37,677 nucleotides of DNA from an uncultured Acetatifactor sp. (GCA_910577035.1 CAJTKW010000039.1:1-37677); one strand, 5' to 3'; positions 24,053 to 33,984 are shown, numbered from the stretch's first letter. Made by a program: numbers and translations. The notes: generated by a model not told the origin, from the sequence alone.

Positions 24053-25531
24053 TTACTCTGCTGCTGAAATCACCAGTTCCTGATCAACGTCCCCGGTTTC
24101 CAATCCTGTCAGAACATATCGAAGCACTGTACCTTTCTCCGTGGACTCAGATTTCAGTTCGCCAGCAAATCCAAATCGGAAAGTGAACACACCGTCTTCC
24201 ATAGTCCATGTACCGTTATCCAACTCCGCCGTAAATGCGTCGTATGCGGTAATCGTCAAACTGACAGTCCCGTCTTCGGAAAGGACACCGTCAATATGGT
24301 ATTCGTTATTTTCGCCGTAAACACCCGAAGTCATAGTATATTCTGCTTTTGCCGTCTCTCCGGCCTCTGTCAGAGTAAGCTCCGTGTCCACGTCCCCTAT
24401 GGTTCCTGTCTCCGGGAACTGATACCGCAGAGTCATACCGCCCTCAGCTACGACACTGGTCATCGCGCCTGCATGTTCCATCTCCAGGCTGACCGTTCCG
24501 TCATCGTTGCGAGTCCATGTACCCTTGTCAAGTTCGGAAGATGCTCCGTAGATAGATGCATACACTTCCACCGAGCCGTCATCATACAGTGTACCGCTGA
24601 TCTCCACATCCCCCACGCCTTCAAGCGGCGATATACCGGACAGGGAATATACTGCCTTAGGTCCCAGGCTGGCTGTATTATACAATTCCACTGCCTCTCC
24701 GCCATCCGGCGTATAAACTGCCGTACTCTCATCCGCTGCTACAACCACCACGGCTCCCGTATCTGTATCCGAATCAGGCTTCAGCGTATAAACATACCCT
24801 TCTGCACTCTCTTCCATGGACCATGTTCCTTCAATCATCATTCCCATCATATCCATATAAGCGGCATTGTGGTACAACGTCAATGTAGATGTAGGCTCTT
24901 CCGCCACAAAGTCCAGGTACGGTACTCCTACTTCATCTTCATAGACTGCCTGATAGGGAGAAGCTGCATCCGTATCATGGTTGAAGAATACGTTCGCCAC
25001 CCCTAATCCTTCATTGCTCACAGCCGAGTCATTGTACAGCACATTTCCGTCAAAACCGCATTTGCCCAATTCACTGCCCTGAAAGTCATAGAAAGTTACC
25101 GTGTAGGGGGCCGTCCCCGAAACCATATCTTCTGACCTGCCAGGAGCGCAATTATAGGTGATCTCCGCTTCTTCTACAGTATAGGTACCCACAATCGTAA
25201 TTCCATTGTTGGCAAAGCCTGCATAAAATACGCTGCCCAGAACCGGCTGTTCTTCATAAAAGTGGAAGTAAGCCACAAAATCCATGCCATCCGCATCAAA
25301 ATAATAAGTATAATACCCCTGCGTGATCATTTCCAATGGGTCAGTAGAAGCTGCTTCCTGATTACCCGCTTCCTCATTGGATGCCTCCCCTTCAGACTCC
25401 GATGTGGATTCTGAAACAGAATCCGAATTTCCTTCCGGTGACGAATCGGATGTTCCATCCTTTCCACAACCCATAAGTAAGGACAGGCACAACGCCGCCC
25501 CCATAAACAGTGAAATCATTTTCTTTTTCAT
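24053..25531 (-). CDS. Lipoprotein with repeated beta-domains, function unknown
   Basis: About 492 residues. I start at ATG 25531 because GGAGG is seven bases upstream; an earlier ATG at 25555 would bury that site in the coding region. The lipobox LLMGC gives Cys22, followed by a Ser/Glu/Asp-rich linker to about residue 65, then only beta-rich sequence. Two units of about 80 residues repeat near the C-terminus: the first has SGTLYDDGSVEVYASIYGAS, KGTWTRNDDGTVSLEM and GDVDTELTL; the second has DGVLSEDGTVSLTITAYDAF, NGTWTMEDGVFTFRF and GDVDQELVI. An earlier IEGTWSMEESAEGYVYTL looks like a third, weaker unit. It sits between the ABC permeases and the anchored esterase, so a surface glycan-binding or substrate-presenting role is a reasonable inference. 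No named family is recognised. Confidence 0.85.
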   Translation of the reverse strand: MKKKMISLFMGAALCLSLLMGCGKDGTSDSSPEGNSDSVSESTSESEGEASNEEAGNQEAASTDPLEMITQGYYTYYFDADGMDFVAYFHFYEEQPVLGSVFYAGFANNGITIVGTYTVEEAEITYNCAPGRSEDMVSGTAPYTVTFYDFQGSELGKCGFDGNVLYNDSAVSNEGLGVANVFFNHDTDAASPYQAVYEDEVGVPYLDFVAEEPTSTLTLYHNAAYMDMMGMMIEGTWSMEESAEGYVYTLKPDSDTDTGAVVVVAADESTAVYTPDGGEAVELYNTASLGPKAVYSLSGISPLEGVGDVEISGTLYDDGSVEVYASIYGASSELDKGTWTRNDDGTVSLEMEHAGAMTSVVAEGGMTLRYQFPETGTIGDVDTELTLTEAGETAKAEYTMTSGVYGENNEYHIDGVLSEDGTVSLTITAYDAFTAELDNGTWTMEDGVFTFRFGFAGELKSESTEKGTVLRYVLTGLETGDVDQELVISAAE

Positions 25532-25699
25532 GTTCATTCCTCCATTCTTCAGCATTCTTTTTTACGAATTTCCGCTAAATTTACAGGCCGCTATTGATTT
25601 ACCGACCCTGTATGTACACCGCCTTTCGTGCGGTATAGCTCCTGCCCATTTCATGCATCACATTATGCCTGCCTGAAAAGCACAGACAAACTTTCTACC

Positions 25700-26617
25700 T
25701 TAACCTTTAATTCCTCCTGCAATAACTCCTTTTTCCAGTTTGTCCTGAAAGAAAGGAAACAGGATGATAATAGGGAGGCTGGCTGCCATAATCACCGCAT
25801 AGCGAATCAGGTATCTGCTATAATCGGGATTGGAAGTCTGTAAAAAATTCTCATTATTTGCCGTAATCTCCCGGATAAAAAGCTGCAACGGCCAAAGTTT
25901 TCTGTTGTTTGGCACATAGATGGATGCCTGCAGCCAGGCATTCCATTGTCCCACCACACTGTTCAGGATAATAACCGAGCCAAGATTCATTGCCTGCGGC
26001 AACATAATCTGGGACATAGTGCGAAAATGCCCCGCTCCGTCAATTCTCGCAGCCTCATACATTTCCTGGGGGACCGCCTTAAACGCATTCATCATCATGA
26101 TGATAAACATTGCGTTCGTACACCCGGGAACAATCAAAGCCCATCGGGTTCCCACCCATCCCAGCTTGCGGATTACCATATAGGTAGGCACCATACCACC
26201 GCCGAACAGCAGGGTAAACATAACCCCCAGAATCATTACAGTCTGCAGCTTCGTCCGCCGGCTCATGGCATAGCCCGCAGTACAGGAAATAAAAAACCCC
26301 AGGACAGTAGAAGCAACCGTATAAAAAATTGTATTCATATACCCCGTCAGGACACTGCTGTCTTTAAAAATATGACTGTATCCATCCAGTGTTATTTTCC
26401 CTTGCGGCAGCCAGGCCACTCCGGAGTGGCTGAGTAATGTCTTTCCATCGGAGATAGACGCCATAAGCACATGCCACATAGGCACCAGACAACAAAAACC
26501 CACCAGTCCGCACAGAATAATCACTATTACATCCACAATTCTGTCGCCCACACTCGGATGTTCGACCATGGAGGATATTCTATTGTCATCATTTATATCC
26601 ACTTTTTTCTTTCTCAT
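25700..26617 (-). CDS. Carbohydrate ABC transporter permease (LplC/MalG type)
   Basis: 305 residues with six predicted membrane helices. The cytoplasmic coupling loop YEAARIDGAGHFRTMSQIML fits the EAA-G-I-LP signature of the binding-protein-dependent permease family, and the N-terminus (DRIVDVIVIILCGLVGFCCL) is a typical first helix. Together with the permease at 26679-27626 it forms the membrane channel of a CUT1-type sugar importer. No ATP-binding subunit is encoded nearby; in Firmicutes such transporters commonly borrow a shared MsmX-type ATPase encoded elsewhere. GAGGAG precedes ATG 26617. The LplB/LplC branch often handles complex oligosaccharides or glycosides, which suits the cytoplasmic glycosidases here. 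Confidence 0.95.
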   Translation of the reverse strand: MRKKKVDINDDNRISSMVEHPSVGDRIVDVIVIILCGLVGFCCLVPMWHVLMASISDGKTLLSHSGVAWLPQGKITLDGYSHIFKDSSVLTGYMNTIFYTVASTVLGFFISCTAGYAMSRRTKLQTVMILGVMFTLLFGGGMVPTYMVIRKLGWVGTRWALIVPGCTNAMFIIMMMNAFKAVPQEMYEAARIDGAGHFRTMSQIMLPQAMNLGSVIILNSVVGQWNAWLQASIYVPNNRKLWPLQLFIREITANNENFLQTSNPDYSRYLIRYAVIMAASLPIIILFPFFQDKLEKGVIAGGIKG

Positions 26618-26678
26618 GATATACTCCTCTTCCTGTCAATCTATGCAGTGCAGCCTACCGTTCCCCTTATAATGTTTA

Positions 26679-27626
26679 TCAGAACAGAGAAGCTCCATCG
26701 CTTACCTTCTTGCTCAGATAGTTAGATGTCAGCAGCAATGCAGTTCCCACCACAGACTGAAACAGTCCGGATGCCGCGGATAAACCATAATTCGCCCCGC
26801 CGCTTCCAAAAGCCAACCGGTAAGTATAGGTATATACGGTATCCGCCACATTATAGGTAGAGGGCATATACAGCAAAAGAATACTGTCATACCCGGCGGC
26901 AAAGCTCAGCCCGATATTCGTGACAAACATCATAATAATTGTAGGCATAATACAGGGAAGAGTAATCTTCACCATCCTCTGGAGCCGGGACGCCCCATCT
27001 ATGGCTGCCGCCTCATGCAGATCACCGTTGACTGTGGAAATGGCAGCCACATACATAATGGAACCCCAGCCGATCCCCTGCCAGATTCCCATCAGCACAT
27101 ACAATATCCAGAACACGGGAATCTTGTTATTTGCCAACCAGTTCTGATTTTCCGCCCCCAGCTTTGTAAGCAGCATGGTTATGGGGCCGTCTTTCGCAAA
27201 AAATTCCACCATCAGCGAACATACCACCACCGCCGCCACGAAATTGGGAAGATAAGAAAATGTCTGCACCGTTCTCTTATATTTTTTACTCCTGAGCATA
27301 CTCAGTAAAAAAGCAAACACAATCGGAGCGACAAACCCCAATGTATTTTTCAACAGCGCAATGCACACGGTATTGCGCAAGGCCGAAAGAAACTCTCCCC
27401 CGCTGAACAGATCGATAAAGTTTTTCCATCCGACCCATGTACTTCCGAAGAAACCTTTTCGTACCTCGAAATCCTCAAAAGCCATAACAATCCCAAACAT
27501 GGGGATATAGCAGAGCACAATCAGAAATATGGCACAGGGAAGAAACATGGCATATATCGGCCAATTTCGGTGTATATCCTGTTTCCATCCCGACTTATTT
27601 CCTGCCGAAACCTTAACTTTTGACAT
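26679..27626 (-). CDS. Carbohydrate ABC transporter permease (LplB/MalF type)
   Basis: About 315 residues; ATG 27626 is preferred to the one at 27656 because AAAGGAG lies five bases before it. Six hydrophobic segments; the coupling loop HEAAAIDGASRLQRMVKITL matches the EAA motif. It starts with the LplB-style WPIYAMFLPCAIFLIVLCYI first helix, and GIVMAFEDFEVRKGFFGS follows, which is common in this branch. It lies 44 bases after the solute-binding protein gene and 61 before its partner permease. It forms a heterodimeric channel with that partner for import of oligosaccharides or glycosides captured by the lipoprotein. Confidence 0.95.
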   Translation of the reverse strand: MSKVKVSAGNKSGWKQDIHRNWPIYAMFLPCAIFLIVLCYIPMFGIVMAFEDFEVRKGFFGSTWVGWKNFIDLFSGGEFLSALRNTVCIALLKNTLGFVAPIVFAFLLSMLRSKKYKRTVQTFSYLPNFVAAVVVCSLMVEFFAKDGPITMLLTKLGAENQNWLANNKIPVFWILYVLMGIWQGIGWGSIMYVAAISTVNGDLHEAAAIDGASRLQRMVKITLPCIMPTIIMMFVTNIGLSFAAGYDSILLLYMPSTYNVADTVYTYTYRLAFGSGGANYGLSAASGLFQSVVGTALLLTSNYLSKKVSDGASLF

Positions 27627-27670
27627 AAATACTCCTTTCCGGAAAACATAAGGCAAACGGTATTCCTTTT

Positions 27671-29434
27671 TTACAAATCCGGATATTCATCCACATATGG
27701 CTGTAAAATATCTATAATCTTCTGATAATTCATTTTTCCCAGCATGGTACACCAGGTATTCCATTCCTTGTCATCATCAATGTCCTTTATTCCTTTAATG
27801 AACTCGTATGCATGAAGCTCCATGTAATTCAACACCTTTGTAAGAGCATCACTCACTGTCTTGGAATCCTCCGAAGACATATTGTTCAAAGCATCGCTTC
27901 CCCAGAGCTGTCCCTGATTTTCATGTTGCAGCCACAAATCCATACTGTGCTCATAGGTCGGCGCATAGCCATAATCCACGCTTCCAACCAGTTCCACTCC
28001 CGGAAGTTTATCCACATTGACAGCTACTGTCAGGCCGCCGGAATCAGAAGACAGAATACTGTCAAGCGCATAGCGTCCATCCTCCCCTATTGTATAAGCG
28101 CCTTGCGACAATCCGTATTTTTCATAAAAATCCGAATCCACTTCCGCCAGCTGCTCTGTATTCAGGCCAAGGCTGCGGATCACGGAGCCTTCCTCGGAGT
28201 ACAGATAATCCAGGAAAGTAAGGAGCGTTGCCAAATCTTTTTCTTCCGCGCCCTCCATAATAAAGAATCCCGGACCCACGAGAGAGGCTGATGCGGATGT
28301 ACACCAGGGTTCCACATTCTTACAGCTTTCCGTTCCGTAAACATCATTGATTGGCCACGCACAGGCTGATACATAGATTCCTTCCGTATAACCGCCGTCC
28401 TTCAGGTCAAGCCTTCCTCCCAGGTCACTCTCCAGGCCCTGCCACATACCTACCTTGCCCTGCCTTACGGATGTGGCATCAATGCTGTAAAACATATCCC
28501 CGGTTCTTTCATTGAAATCAGGATCCAGCCAACCGTTCTCATACCATTTGTTCAGGCATTGAAAATAGGCCCTTGTGGAATCAGAATCTCCGCCATATTT
28601 CACAGTACCGTCAGATCCTTTGTACCAAACCATATCCGACTCTCCGAAACTGCCCGTCAACCCGCCGCTCCAGTCATAGCCCGTATAGTATATACTCGTG
28701 CAATAGGAATCTGTGATTCCCAATTCTTCCTGGGCTTTGGTAAAGATTTCAAACATCCACTCCCAATCGCTGATATACACCGGATCGGTTCCTCCGCTGG
28801 GAAACACCACATTATCCTCCCAGCTGTCCACATTCTCAGGGTCTGTATATCCACCGCTGAATGCCTCTCCCGTGACAGGGTTAGTTCCATATTTTGCAAT
28901 CCAGTCTCGCCTGTACACCATACCCGTGTAATGATATGGAGCATTTTCGTTAGCTATGTAGAGTGCCAGTGTCCGATCTTCACCATCGATATGGAAAACC
29001 GACTTATTTCTCAGTTCCTGATTGGATGCCAGCAAAGCACTGTAATTCGGCATATAAGTTTCCACCAGCTCCGTAATGTCCAGAATCATTTCCGATTCAT
29101 ACATTTTAGGAGCCGCATCCGCCACGGTGTTCATCATCATGGTGGGGAAGTCCCCGCTTGTCATCATGGTTTCAAAGTTATTCTGCTGGCTTCCCAGCGG
29201 AGGTACCAGAAATTCCAGACTGATTTTTTCTCCATTCCACTCTTTGCCCAGCAGATATTGAAGGGCCGGGTTTTCGGCATAATCTGTATAATAAGATGAA
29301 TCCTGCGCATTATAAAGCCAGACACTATAGGTGTGGGCATCGTCAGCCCCTCCCCCGGAACCGCCGCAGGCTGTGGCCGTTATCGCAATGATTCCGGAAA
29401 ACAATATTACAGCTAATTTTTTATTCCATTTCAT
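27671..29434 (-). CDS. Extracellular sugar-binding lipoprotein of ABC transporter (LplA type)
   Basis: 587 residues. The signal sequence ends in a lipobox with Cys23 (AITATACGG), so the mature protein is tethered to the outside of the membrane. Its length and motifs (a Tyr-rich VWLYNAQDSSYYTDYAENP start, VYRRDWIAKYG, DWEWMFEIFTKAQEELG, WCTMLGKMNYQKII at the end) fit the large family-1 binding proteins of the LplA/YtcQ branch. It captures the substrate and delivers it to the two permeases downstream. The ribosome site AAGGAGG stands before ATG 29434. In the 134-base gap after GH43 there is a TATAAT (29540-29545, minus strand), so an internal promoter is possible, but no good -35 was seen. Confidence 0.95.
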   Translation of the reverse strand: MKWNKKLAVILFSGIIAITATACGGSGGGADDAHTYSVWLYNAQDSSYYTDYAENPALQYLLGKEWNGEKISLEFLVPPLGSQQNNFETMMTSGDFPTMMMNTVADAAPKMYESEMILDITELVETYMPNYSALLASNQELRNKSVFHIDGEDRTLALYIANENAPYHYTGMVYRRDWIAKYGTNPVTGEAFSGGYTDPENVDSWEDNVVFPSGGTDPVYISDWEWMFEIFTKAQEELGITDSYCTSIYYTGYDWSGGLTGSFGESDMVWYKGSDGTVKYGGDSDSTRAYFQCLNKWYENGWLDPDFNERTGDMFYSIDATSVRQGKVGMWQGLESDLGGRLDLKDGGYTEGIYVSACAWPINDVYGTESCKNVEPWCTSASASLVGPGFFIMEGAEEKDLATLLTFLDYLYSEEGSVIRSLGLNTEQLAEVDSDFYEKYGLSQGAYTIGEDGRYALDSILSSDSGGLTVAVNVDKLPGVELVGSVDYGYAPTYEHSMDLWLQHENQGQLWGSDALNNMSSEDSKTVSDALTKVLNYMELHAYEFIKGIKDIDDDKEWNTWCTMLGKMNYQKIIDILQPYVDEYPDL

Positions 29435-29568
29435 ACAATACCTCCTTCTTCAACCAAAACTGTTTGTTTCTTCCATCTCTGTTCCTGTCGAACCGTTCCA
29501 GAATGACCTGTCGATGATTCCTTCCCTTACTATGCATCCATTATATTCCCCTGTTTCCGTCTCTGATA

Positions 29569-31476
29569 TCAGGAAACAGATTTTTGTGTCAAATTACTCA
29601 CTTCCTTTATTACGGCTCCGTGTGTGATTCCCGCTTCATTAAAGGCATCCACTCTGACATAATATTTCTGTCCTTTCACAAGTGCTCCGATTCGTTTTTG
29701 CCTGTCATAAGTCAAATAACTATGGTACAGCTTTTCAGGATTATGTCCCCAGAGGATAAGGTATCCCAAAGCTCTTCCCGTTTCCGCCGCCAATCCTTCC
29801 CATTCCTCTGCGCTTTCCTCAATACTGACCTTCATATCCAGATCAGAGACTCTGACCGCCTGAAAAGCCGGCTCCCCCGGCCTGTTTCCTCTGGCCTTTC
29901 CAAAGATACGCAGACCGGATACACAGGCCCTCTGCCCATAGGGAAGCTCCAATATATTCAATCGAATAAACCGTGCCATCATTCCGCTTTCGCGGACAAT
30001 CAGATCATGGGACAGATCCGTCTCTGCCTGCGATTTATCCTCTATCAGGAAAAAATTCCGGCCGCTTATGGATCCCTCCAGAGTCCACCTGGTATAGACC
30101 TTGTTTTCTTCTATATAACGGTTTTCCTTTTCATGGATTTTTTCAGAATATCCTTCTGGTATTTGAATACTTTTTTTATTGTCCGCAAAATTGATCTGTA
30201 TGCAATGTACTTCACAGACCGCCCCCAAATCAATCAGCAGCCATTCCGCAGTATGTTTTTCCCTGTTACCATTCTCCGGTCCGCCGGGCTCCGATTGCCA
30301 CCAGGTTTGTACATTTTCATCCACCGCCTTCTCCGGCCCGTTACCTTCCGCAGACGAAGATGCCAATGCTTTCTTGCCGAAACTCAGCAGATACCATGGA
30401 GGGGGAGCCCAAACATTTCCTTTTACGTCTTCTAAGGCAATCGGCCAGTCACCATAACGCTGGTTACAGAACAATTCGCCGTCTCTGTCAAGCCCTGCCG
30501 GCCACAGTCCGATACGCCGTTCAAACGGATGGTTTACACTGATTCGCATGGTAGAGGCATGCCATAGATTTCCCGCCCCATCCTCCAAGGTGGAACCATG
30601 GCCCGCTCCCGGGAAGAAACTCCCCGGCTGAAAGGAATAAGGATTATTTTTTGCCGGAGCAAAAGTTCCCAGCGGCGCATCCGCCTCATACACCCCGTCC
30701 CCGTAAACATTAAAATGAGTTCCAGGCGACGCGTACTGTAAATAGTATTTCCCGCCGAATTTATTCATCCATACCCCTTCTATATAAGGCGCATCGCGCA
30801 GCATGTCTTTCATCAAATCCGCCAGGGAAGCGGGTATCCGGCTGCCCTCTGTAAGACCACGCTCCCGCAAAGCCGCCTGAAACCGTGCCTCCAGTTCCTG
30901 TTCACCGCAGGGAAAAGTGCTGTTATCCTCACCAATGCGTTCATAACCGTTTTGGAAAGGAGTTCCGCTGATCAACTCATGTTTTTCCCCCAATGGTTTC
31001 ATCGTATCGGGATCCAGTTCTATGCCGTAAATAGGCTCTTTACAGGATAATCCCCAGTATAAATACACGCGTCCGTCATCATCCTGAAATAAATTCGGAT
31101 CAGAAAAGGCAAAAGTGCCTTCTATTTTCTCGTAAGGGCCTTTAAGAATATCCTTCGTCCGGTAGAAATGACAGATCTGCTCACTTTCATTGGCACAGAA
31201 AATCACATATTCTCCACAGACTCTGGCATCCGGGGCATAACCGTACAACGGCAGTTCCCGTGGCAGGGGATAACTTTTCCATTCCGCCAAATCTTCCGAC
31301 ACAAAAACACTCAGGCTCATAGAAGAAAACAGATAATATTTTCCCTGAAACCATATCAGGGAAGGATCGGCCGCCTCCCTGTTCACATCAATGGAGCCGT
31401 CCACAGGATTCCTGATAAACTGATAGCGGTAAACGATATTCAGCGGATTACAGATATAACTCTTTTTTCCATTCAT
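29569..31476 (-). CDS. GH43 family glycosidase with discoidin-like and C-terminal sandwich domains
   Basis: 635 residues, no signal peptide. The five-blade propeller (residues 20-350) shows base Asp37 in REAADPSLIW, the pKa-modulating Asp in FSDPNLFQDDDGRVY and acid Glu233 in YIEGVWMNKFGGKYYLQY, the three carboxylates expected of GH43. Residues about 360-530 look like an F5/8 type C (discoidin) domain: ASSSAEGNGPEKAVDEN, TWWQSEP, WLLIDLGAVCEVHCIQINFA, MARFIRLNI. A fibronectin-III-like end (KYYVRVDAFNEAGITHG) follows. GH43 enzymes release arabinose, xylose or galactose from plant side chains. A sugar-binding domain on an enzyme without an export signal is odd. AAGGAG precedes ATG 31476, 66 bases after GH2. 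Confidence 0.92.
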   Translation of the reverse strand: MNGKKSYICNPLNIVYRYQFIRNPVDGSIDVNREAADPSLIWFQGKYYLFSSMSLSVFVSEDLAEWKSYPLPRELPLYGYAPDARVCGEYVIFCANESEQICHFYRTKDILKGPYEKIEGTFAFSDPNLFQDDDGRVYLYWGLSCKEPIYGIELDPDTMKPLGEKHELISGTPFQNGYERIGEDNSTFPCGEQELEARFQAALRERGLTEGSRIPASLADLMKDMLRDAPYIEGVWMNKFGGKYYLQYASPGTHFNVYGDGVYEADAPLGTFAPAKNNPYSFQPGSFFPGAGHGSTLEDGAGNLWHASTMRISVNHPFERRIGLWPAGLDRDGELFCNQRYGDWPIALEDVKGNVWAPPPWYLLSFGKKALASSSAEGNGPEKAVDENVQTWWQSEPGGPENGNREKHTAEWLLIDLGAVCEVHCIQINFADNKKSIQIPEGYSEKIHEKENRYIEENKVYTRWTLEGSISGRNFFLIEDKSQAETDLSHDLIVRESGMMARFIRLNILELPYGQRACVSGLRIFGKARGNRPGEPAFQAVRVSDLDMKVSIEESAEEWEGLAAETGRALGYLILWGHNPEKLYHSYLTYDRQKRIGALVKGQKYYVRVDAFNEAGITHGAVIKEVSNLTQKSVS

Positions 31477-31542
31477 ACTGTCTCCTTTTCATCTGTCGGT
31501 CCCGTTTGTCCTGTTTTGGCGTCAGACAATCGGATTCCTTTT

Positions 31543-33984
31543 TCAGGCTCCCTCCCGGTTGCTGCCGGATTCTATTATAATTTTACATTCCGTTTTTTCC
31601 GAATTCTTTCCTTTTACCGTTACCCGGAGTTTTTCCGAAAGCGCCCTCACCACCGCCTGGCTCCTGCCATAATACGTCGTACAGCCTCCTGCCAGATACC
31701 CTTCCTCCGTCTTCGGTCTTGCACTGCCAAATGCCAGCAGCTCGCCTCCCTCCACGAATATCTCCAGCCACTGGTCTGCGTTGCATTCAATCTCTCCGTT
31801 CTCTCCCACAAGGGAAATGTCCAGGTACAGGATATTGTTTCTGCACAGAAAACATCCGTCCGGCAGTACACACTCGCCGCCGTGGAAATCTGCCTCCGGC
31901 AAAATTCTGACTTTTATCTCCCCTTCTGCGGACCGCAGGCAGCTTTCTCCCACAGCCTTCCCTTCCGTATCATAAACCACTGCCTTGCATTCCCCCGGTT
32001 CATAAACCGTGCAGAATACCGCCTTCCCTTCTTCCAAAAGCCGCTTCCCCACCGATCTGCCATTTATAAAAAGCTCCGCTTCCGCTGCAAGGCTGTAAAT
32101 CTCCACCTGAGCCTCATTGCCATCGCAGCCCTGCCATGACCAGTGTGGAAGCGCATTACTTCCTCTCCAGATCGCCCGGGCAGCCGTCACACCGGGATGG
32201 TTTACCGGACACACACCAATATAAGGATCCTTTCCGGCCCTCCAGGCAACGGCAGCCATACCGGCCTGGGCATTATCGTTTCCCAGAATATCCAGAGCGC
32301 CCGCATCTGCCAGCAGCCAGGGGTATCTTTTTTCAAAGCCCCTATCCTCTGCGTCATAAGACCACCCACCTATGCCGGCTTCTCCCAGGTAATCCCAGGC
32401 CGTCCACATAAAATCCCCTATCAAATACGGACAGCTCTCCACCAGTTTCCAGGTCTTCAGAATCTCGTAAGGATATGTTTCGCTGCCCACTACAATCCTC
32501 TCCGGATGTAGTTTTCCTTCCAGCGCATAACGGCTGGTGGCATAATTATAGCCCGCTATATCCAACAGTCTGAAAACAGGCTCGGATATTTTATCCGCAG
32601 GCTCCGTAGCTGCCGCCAGAGTCATCCGATTCCCCATCTCCGCCACCATTTTGTTGTAAGCCGTTGAATCCATCTTCCCCACCGCAGGCGCCGCCCCGGT
32701 TCCCGCTTCCAGCGGATTGTTCTCCAGAGTCGCCATATAGAGCAGTGTCAGATTGATTCCCGCCGTGACAGGACGGGTATCATCCAGTTCCTTTATCCGC
32801 CGCGCTATTTTCCCGCACAGCTCCACACCTTCCGGTTTCGCCGGCTCTGTCACCTCATTTCCTATGGAATACAGAATGACAGACGGATGGTTATAATCCT
32901 TTCTCACCTGAATCAGAATGTCTTCCTGATAATGTTTCGGGAAATCCCCGGCATAATCATACTTGGTCTTTGCCTTGTCCCAGCCGTCCCAAAGCTCGTC
33001 CATCACATACATACCCAGTTCATCACAAGCCTTCAATGCCGCTTTACACAGTGGATTGTGGGCGGAACGAATCGCATTAAACCCGAATTCCTTCAGCTTC
33101 CAAATTCGGCGGTATTCTGATACCTCAAAGCTGCGGGCCCCCAAAATACCATTATCATGATGAATACAGCCGCCTTTTAACAATACTTTCTCTCCGTTGA
33201 CCTTTAAGCCATCGGAAGACCATTCCAATTTGCGAACCCCAAAATATGTACTTTCTACATCTCTGAGTTTCCCGTTTCGATAAAGGGAAACTTCACACCG
33301 ATACAAATATGGATGCTCCGCACTCCAAAGCTTTGCCTGAGGAATCTCTATGTTTGTTTTCTTCCCATTTGCTTCGACTATTTTGTTTTCTCCCTCATAG
33401 ATACAGACTCTCAGTTCGTTCTGCCCTGCCTCACCCAAACCAGCTTCACCTTCATTGACTTCATCCATACTGGTTTCCGTCTCAACCAAAATACATGCAG
33501 GATTATGGCAGATGGTAGTTACTTTCACCCCGTCCGGAAGAATATGACACTTATCCCCGGACAGCAGCCATACCGGGCGGTAGATTCCGGCTCCGGTATA
33601 CCAGCGGCTGTTAGGCTGGTTCCGATTATCCACTTCCACAGACACCGTATTTTCCGTTCCATATATCAGTTCCTTCAAAGCAATACGAAAGCAATTATAA
33701 CCGTATCTGCACTCCCCCGCCAACTCACCGTTCAAACTCACTTTCGCACCGGGATAAACTCCTTCGAATTCCAGCAGAATAATTTTGTCCCGCCATTCCT
33801 CCGGTACAAAAAATTTCTTCTCATATTCGTAACATCCGCCCACAAAAAAGCCGCTGCTATTTCCGGCAGGCGCATCCGGGCTTCTTCCCTGTTCCTGCAT
33901 GGCATCGTGAGGCAAATTAATCTTCCTCTTTTCTTTTCCCTTCTTTCCAAATAACCAATCCTGATAAAACGCTTCCCTTCTCAT
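31543..33984 (-). CDS. GH2 family beta-galactosidase-like enzyme
   Basis: 813 residues, no signal peptide. Order: jelly-roll sugar-binding domain (LPHDAMQEQ, GVYPGAKVSLNGELAG), Ig-like GH2 domain (RCEVSLYRNGKLRD, YFGVRKLEW), then a TIM barrel with GGCIHHDNGILGARS, RSAHNPLCKAALKACDELG, acid/base Glu377 in SIGNEV and nucleophile Glu502 in VVGSETYPYE, and DUF4982/DUF4981-type sandwich domains at the end. This is the BgaA/GalB-like branch of GH2, which cleaves terminal beta-galactose and sometimes beta-glucuronic acid; specificity cannot be settled here. ATG 33984 follows GAGGAGG closely. Two GH43 genes flank it, which would suit galactan or arabinogalactan side chains. Confidence 0.93.
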   Translation of the reverse strand: MRREAFYQDWLFGKKGKEKRKINLPHDAMQEQGRSPDAPAGNSSGFFVGGCYEYEKKFFVPEEWRDKIILLEFEGVYPGAKVSLNGELAGECRYGYNCFRIALKELIYGTENTVSVEVDNRNQPNSRWYTGAGIYRPVWLLSGDKCHILPDGVKVTTICHNPACILVETETSMDEVNEGEAGLGEAGQNELRVCIYEGENKIVEANGKKTNIEIPQAKLWSAEHPYLYRCEVSLYRNGKLRDVESTYFGVRKLEWSSDGLKVNGEKVLLKGGCIHHDNGILGARSFEVSEYRRIWKLKEFGFNAIRSAHNPLCKAALKACDELGMYVMDELWDGWDKAKTKYDYAGDFPKHYQEDILIQVRKDYNHPSVILYSIGNEVTEPAKPEGVELCGKIARRIKELDDTRPVTAGINLTLLYMATLENNPLEAGTGAAPAVGKMDSTAYNKMVAEMGNRMTLAAATEPADKISEPVFRLLDIAGYNYATSRYALEGKLHPERIVVGSETYPYEILKTWKLVESCPYLIGDFMWTAWDYLGEAGIGGWSYDAEDRGFEKRYPWLLADAGALDILGNDNAQAGMAAVAWRAGKDPYIGVCPVNHPGVTAARAIWRGSNALPHWSWQGCDGNEAQVEIYSLAAEAELFINGRSVGKRLLEEGKAVFCTVYEPGECKAVVYDTEGKAVGESCLRSAEGEIKVRILPEADFHGGECVLPDGCFLCRNNILYLDISLVGENGEIECNADQWLEIFVEGGELLAFGSARPKTEEGYLAGGCTTYYGRSQAVVRALSEKLRVTVKGKNSEKTECKIIIESGSNREGA

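Noticed and set aside
25618..25634. Small hairpin (ACCGC-7-GCGGT) between permease and lipoprotein genes
   Set aside because: Five-base-pair stem without a U-tract in either direction; not a credible terminator, at most an RNA-processing site.
29551..29579. CTGTTTCC/GGAAACAG inverted repeat at the GH43 stop codon
   Set aside because: Lacks a U-tract in the transcribed direction and overlaps coding sequence; insufficient as terminator or operator without a second copy.
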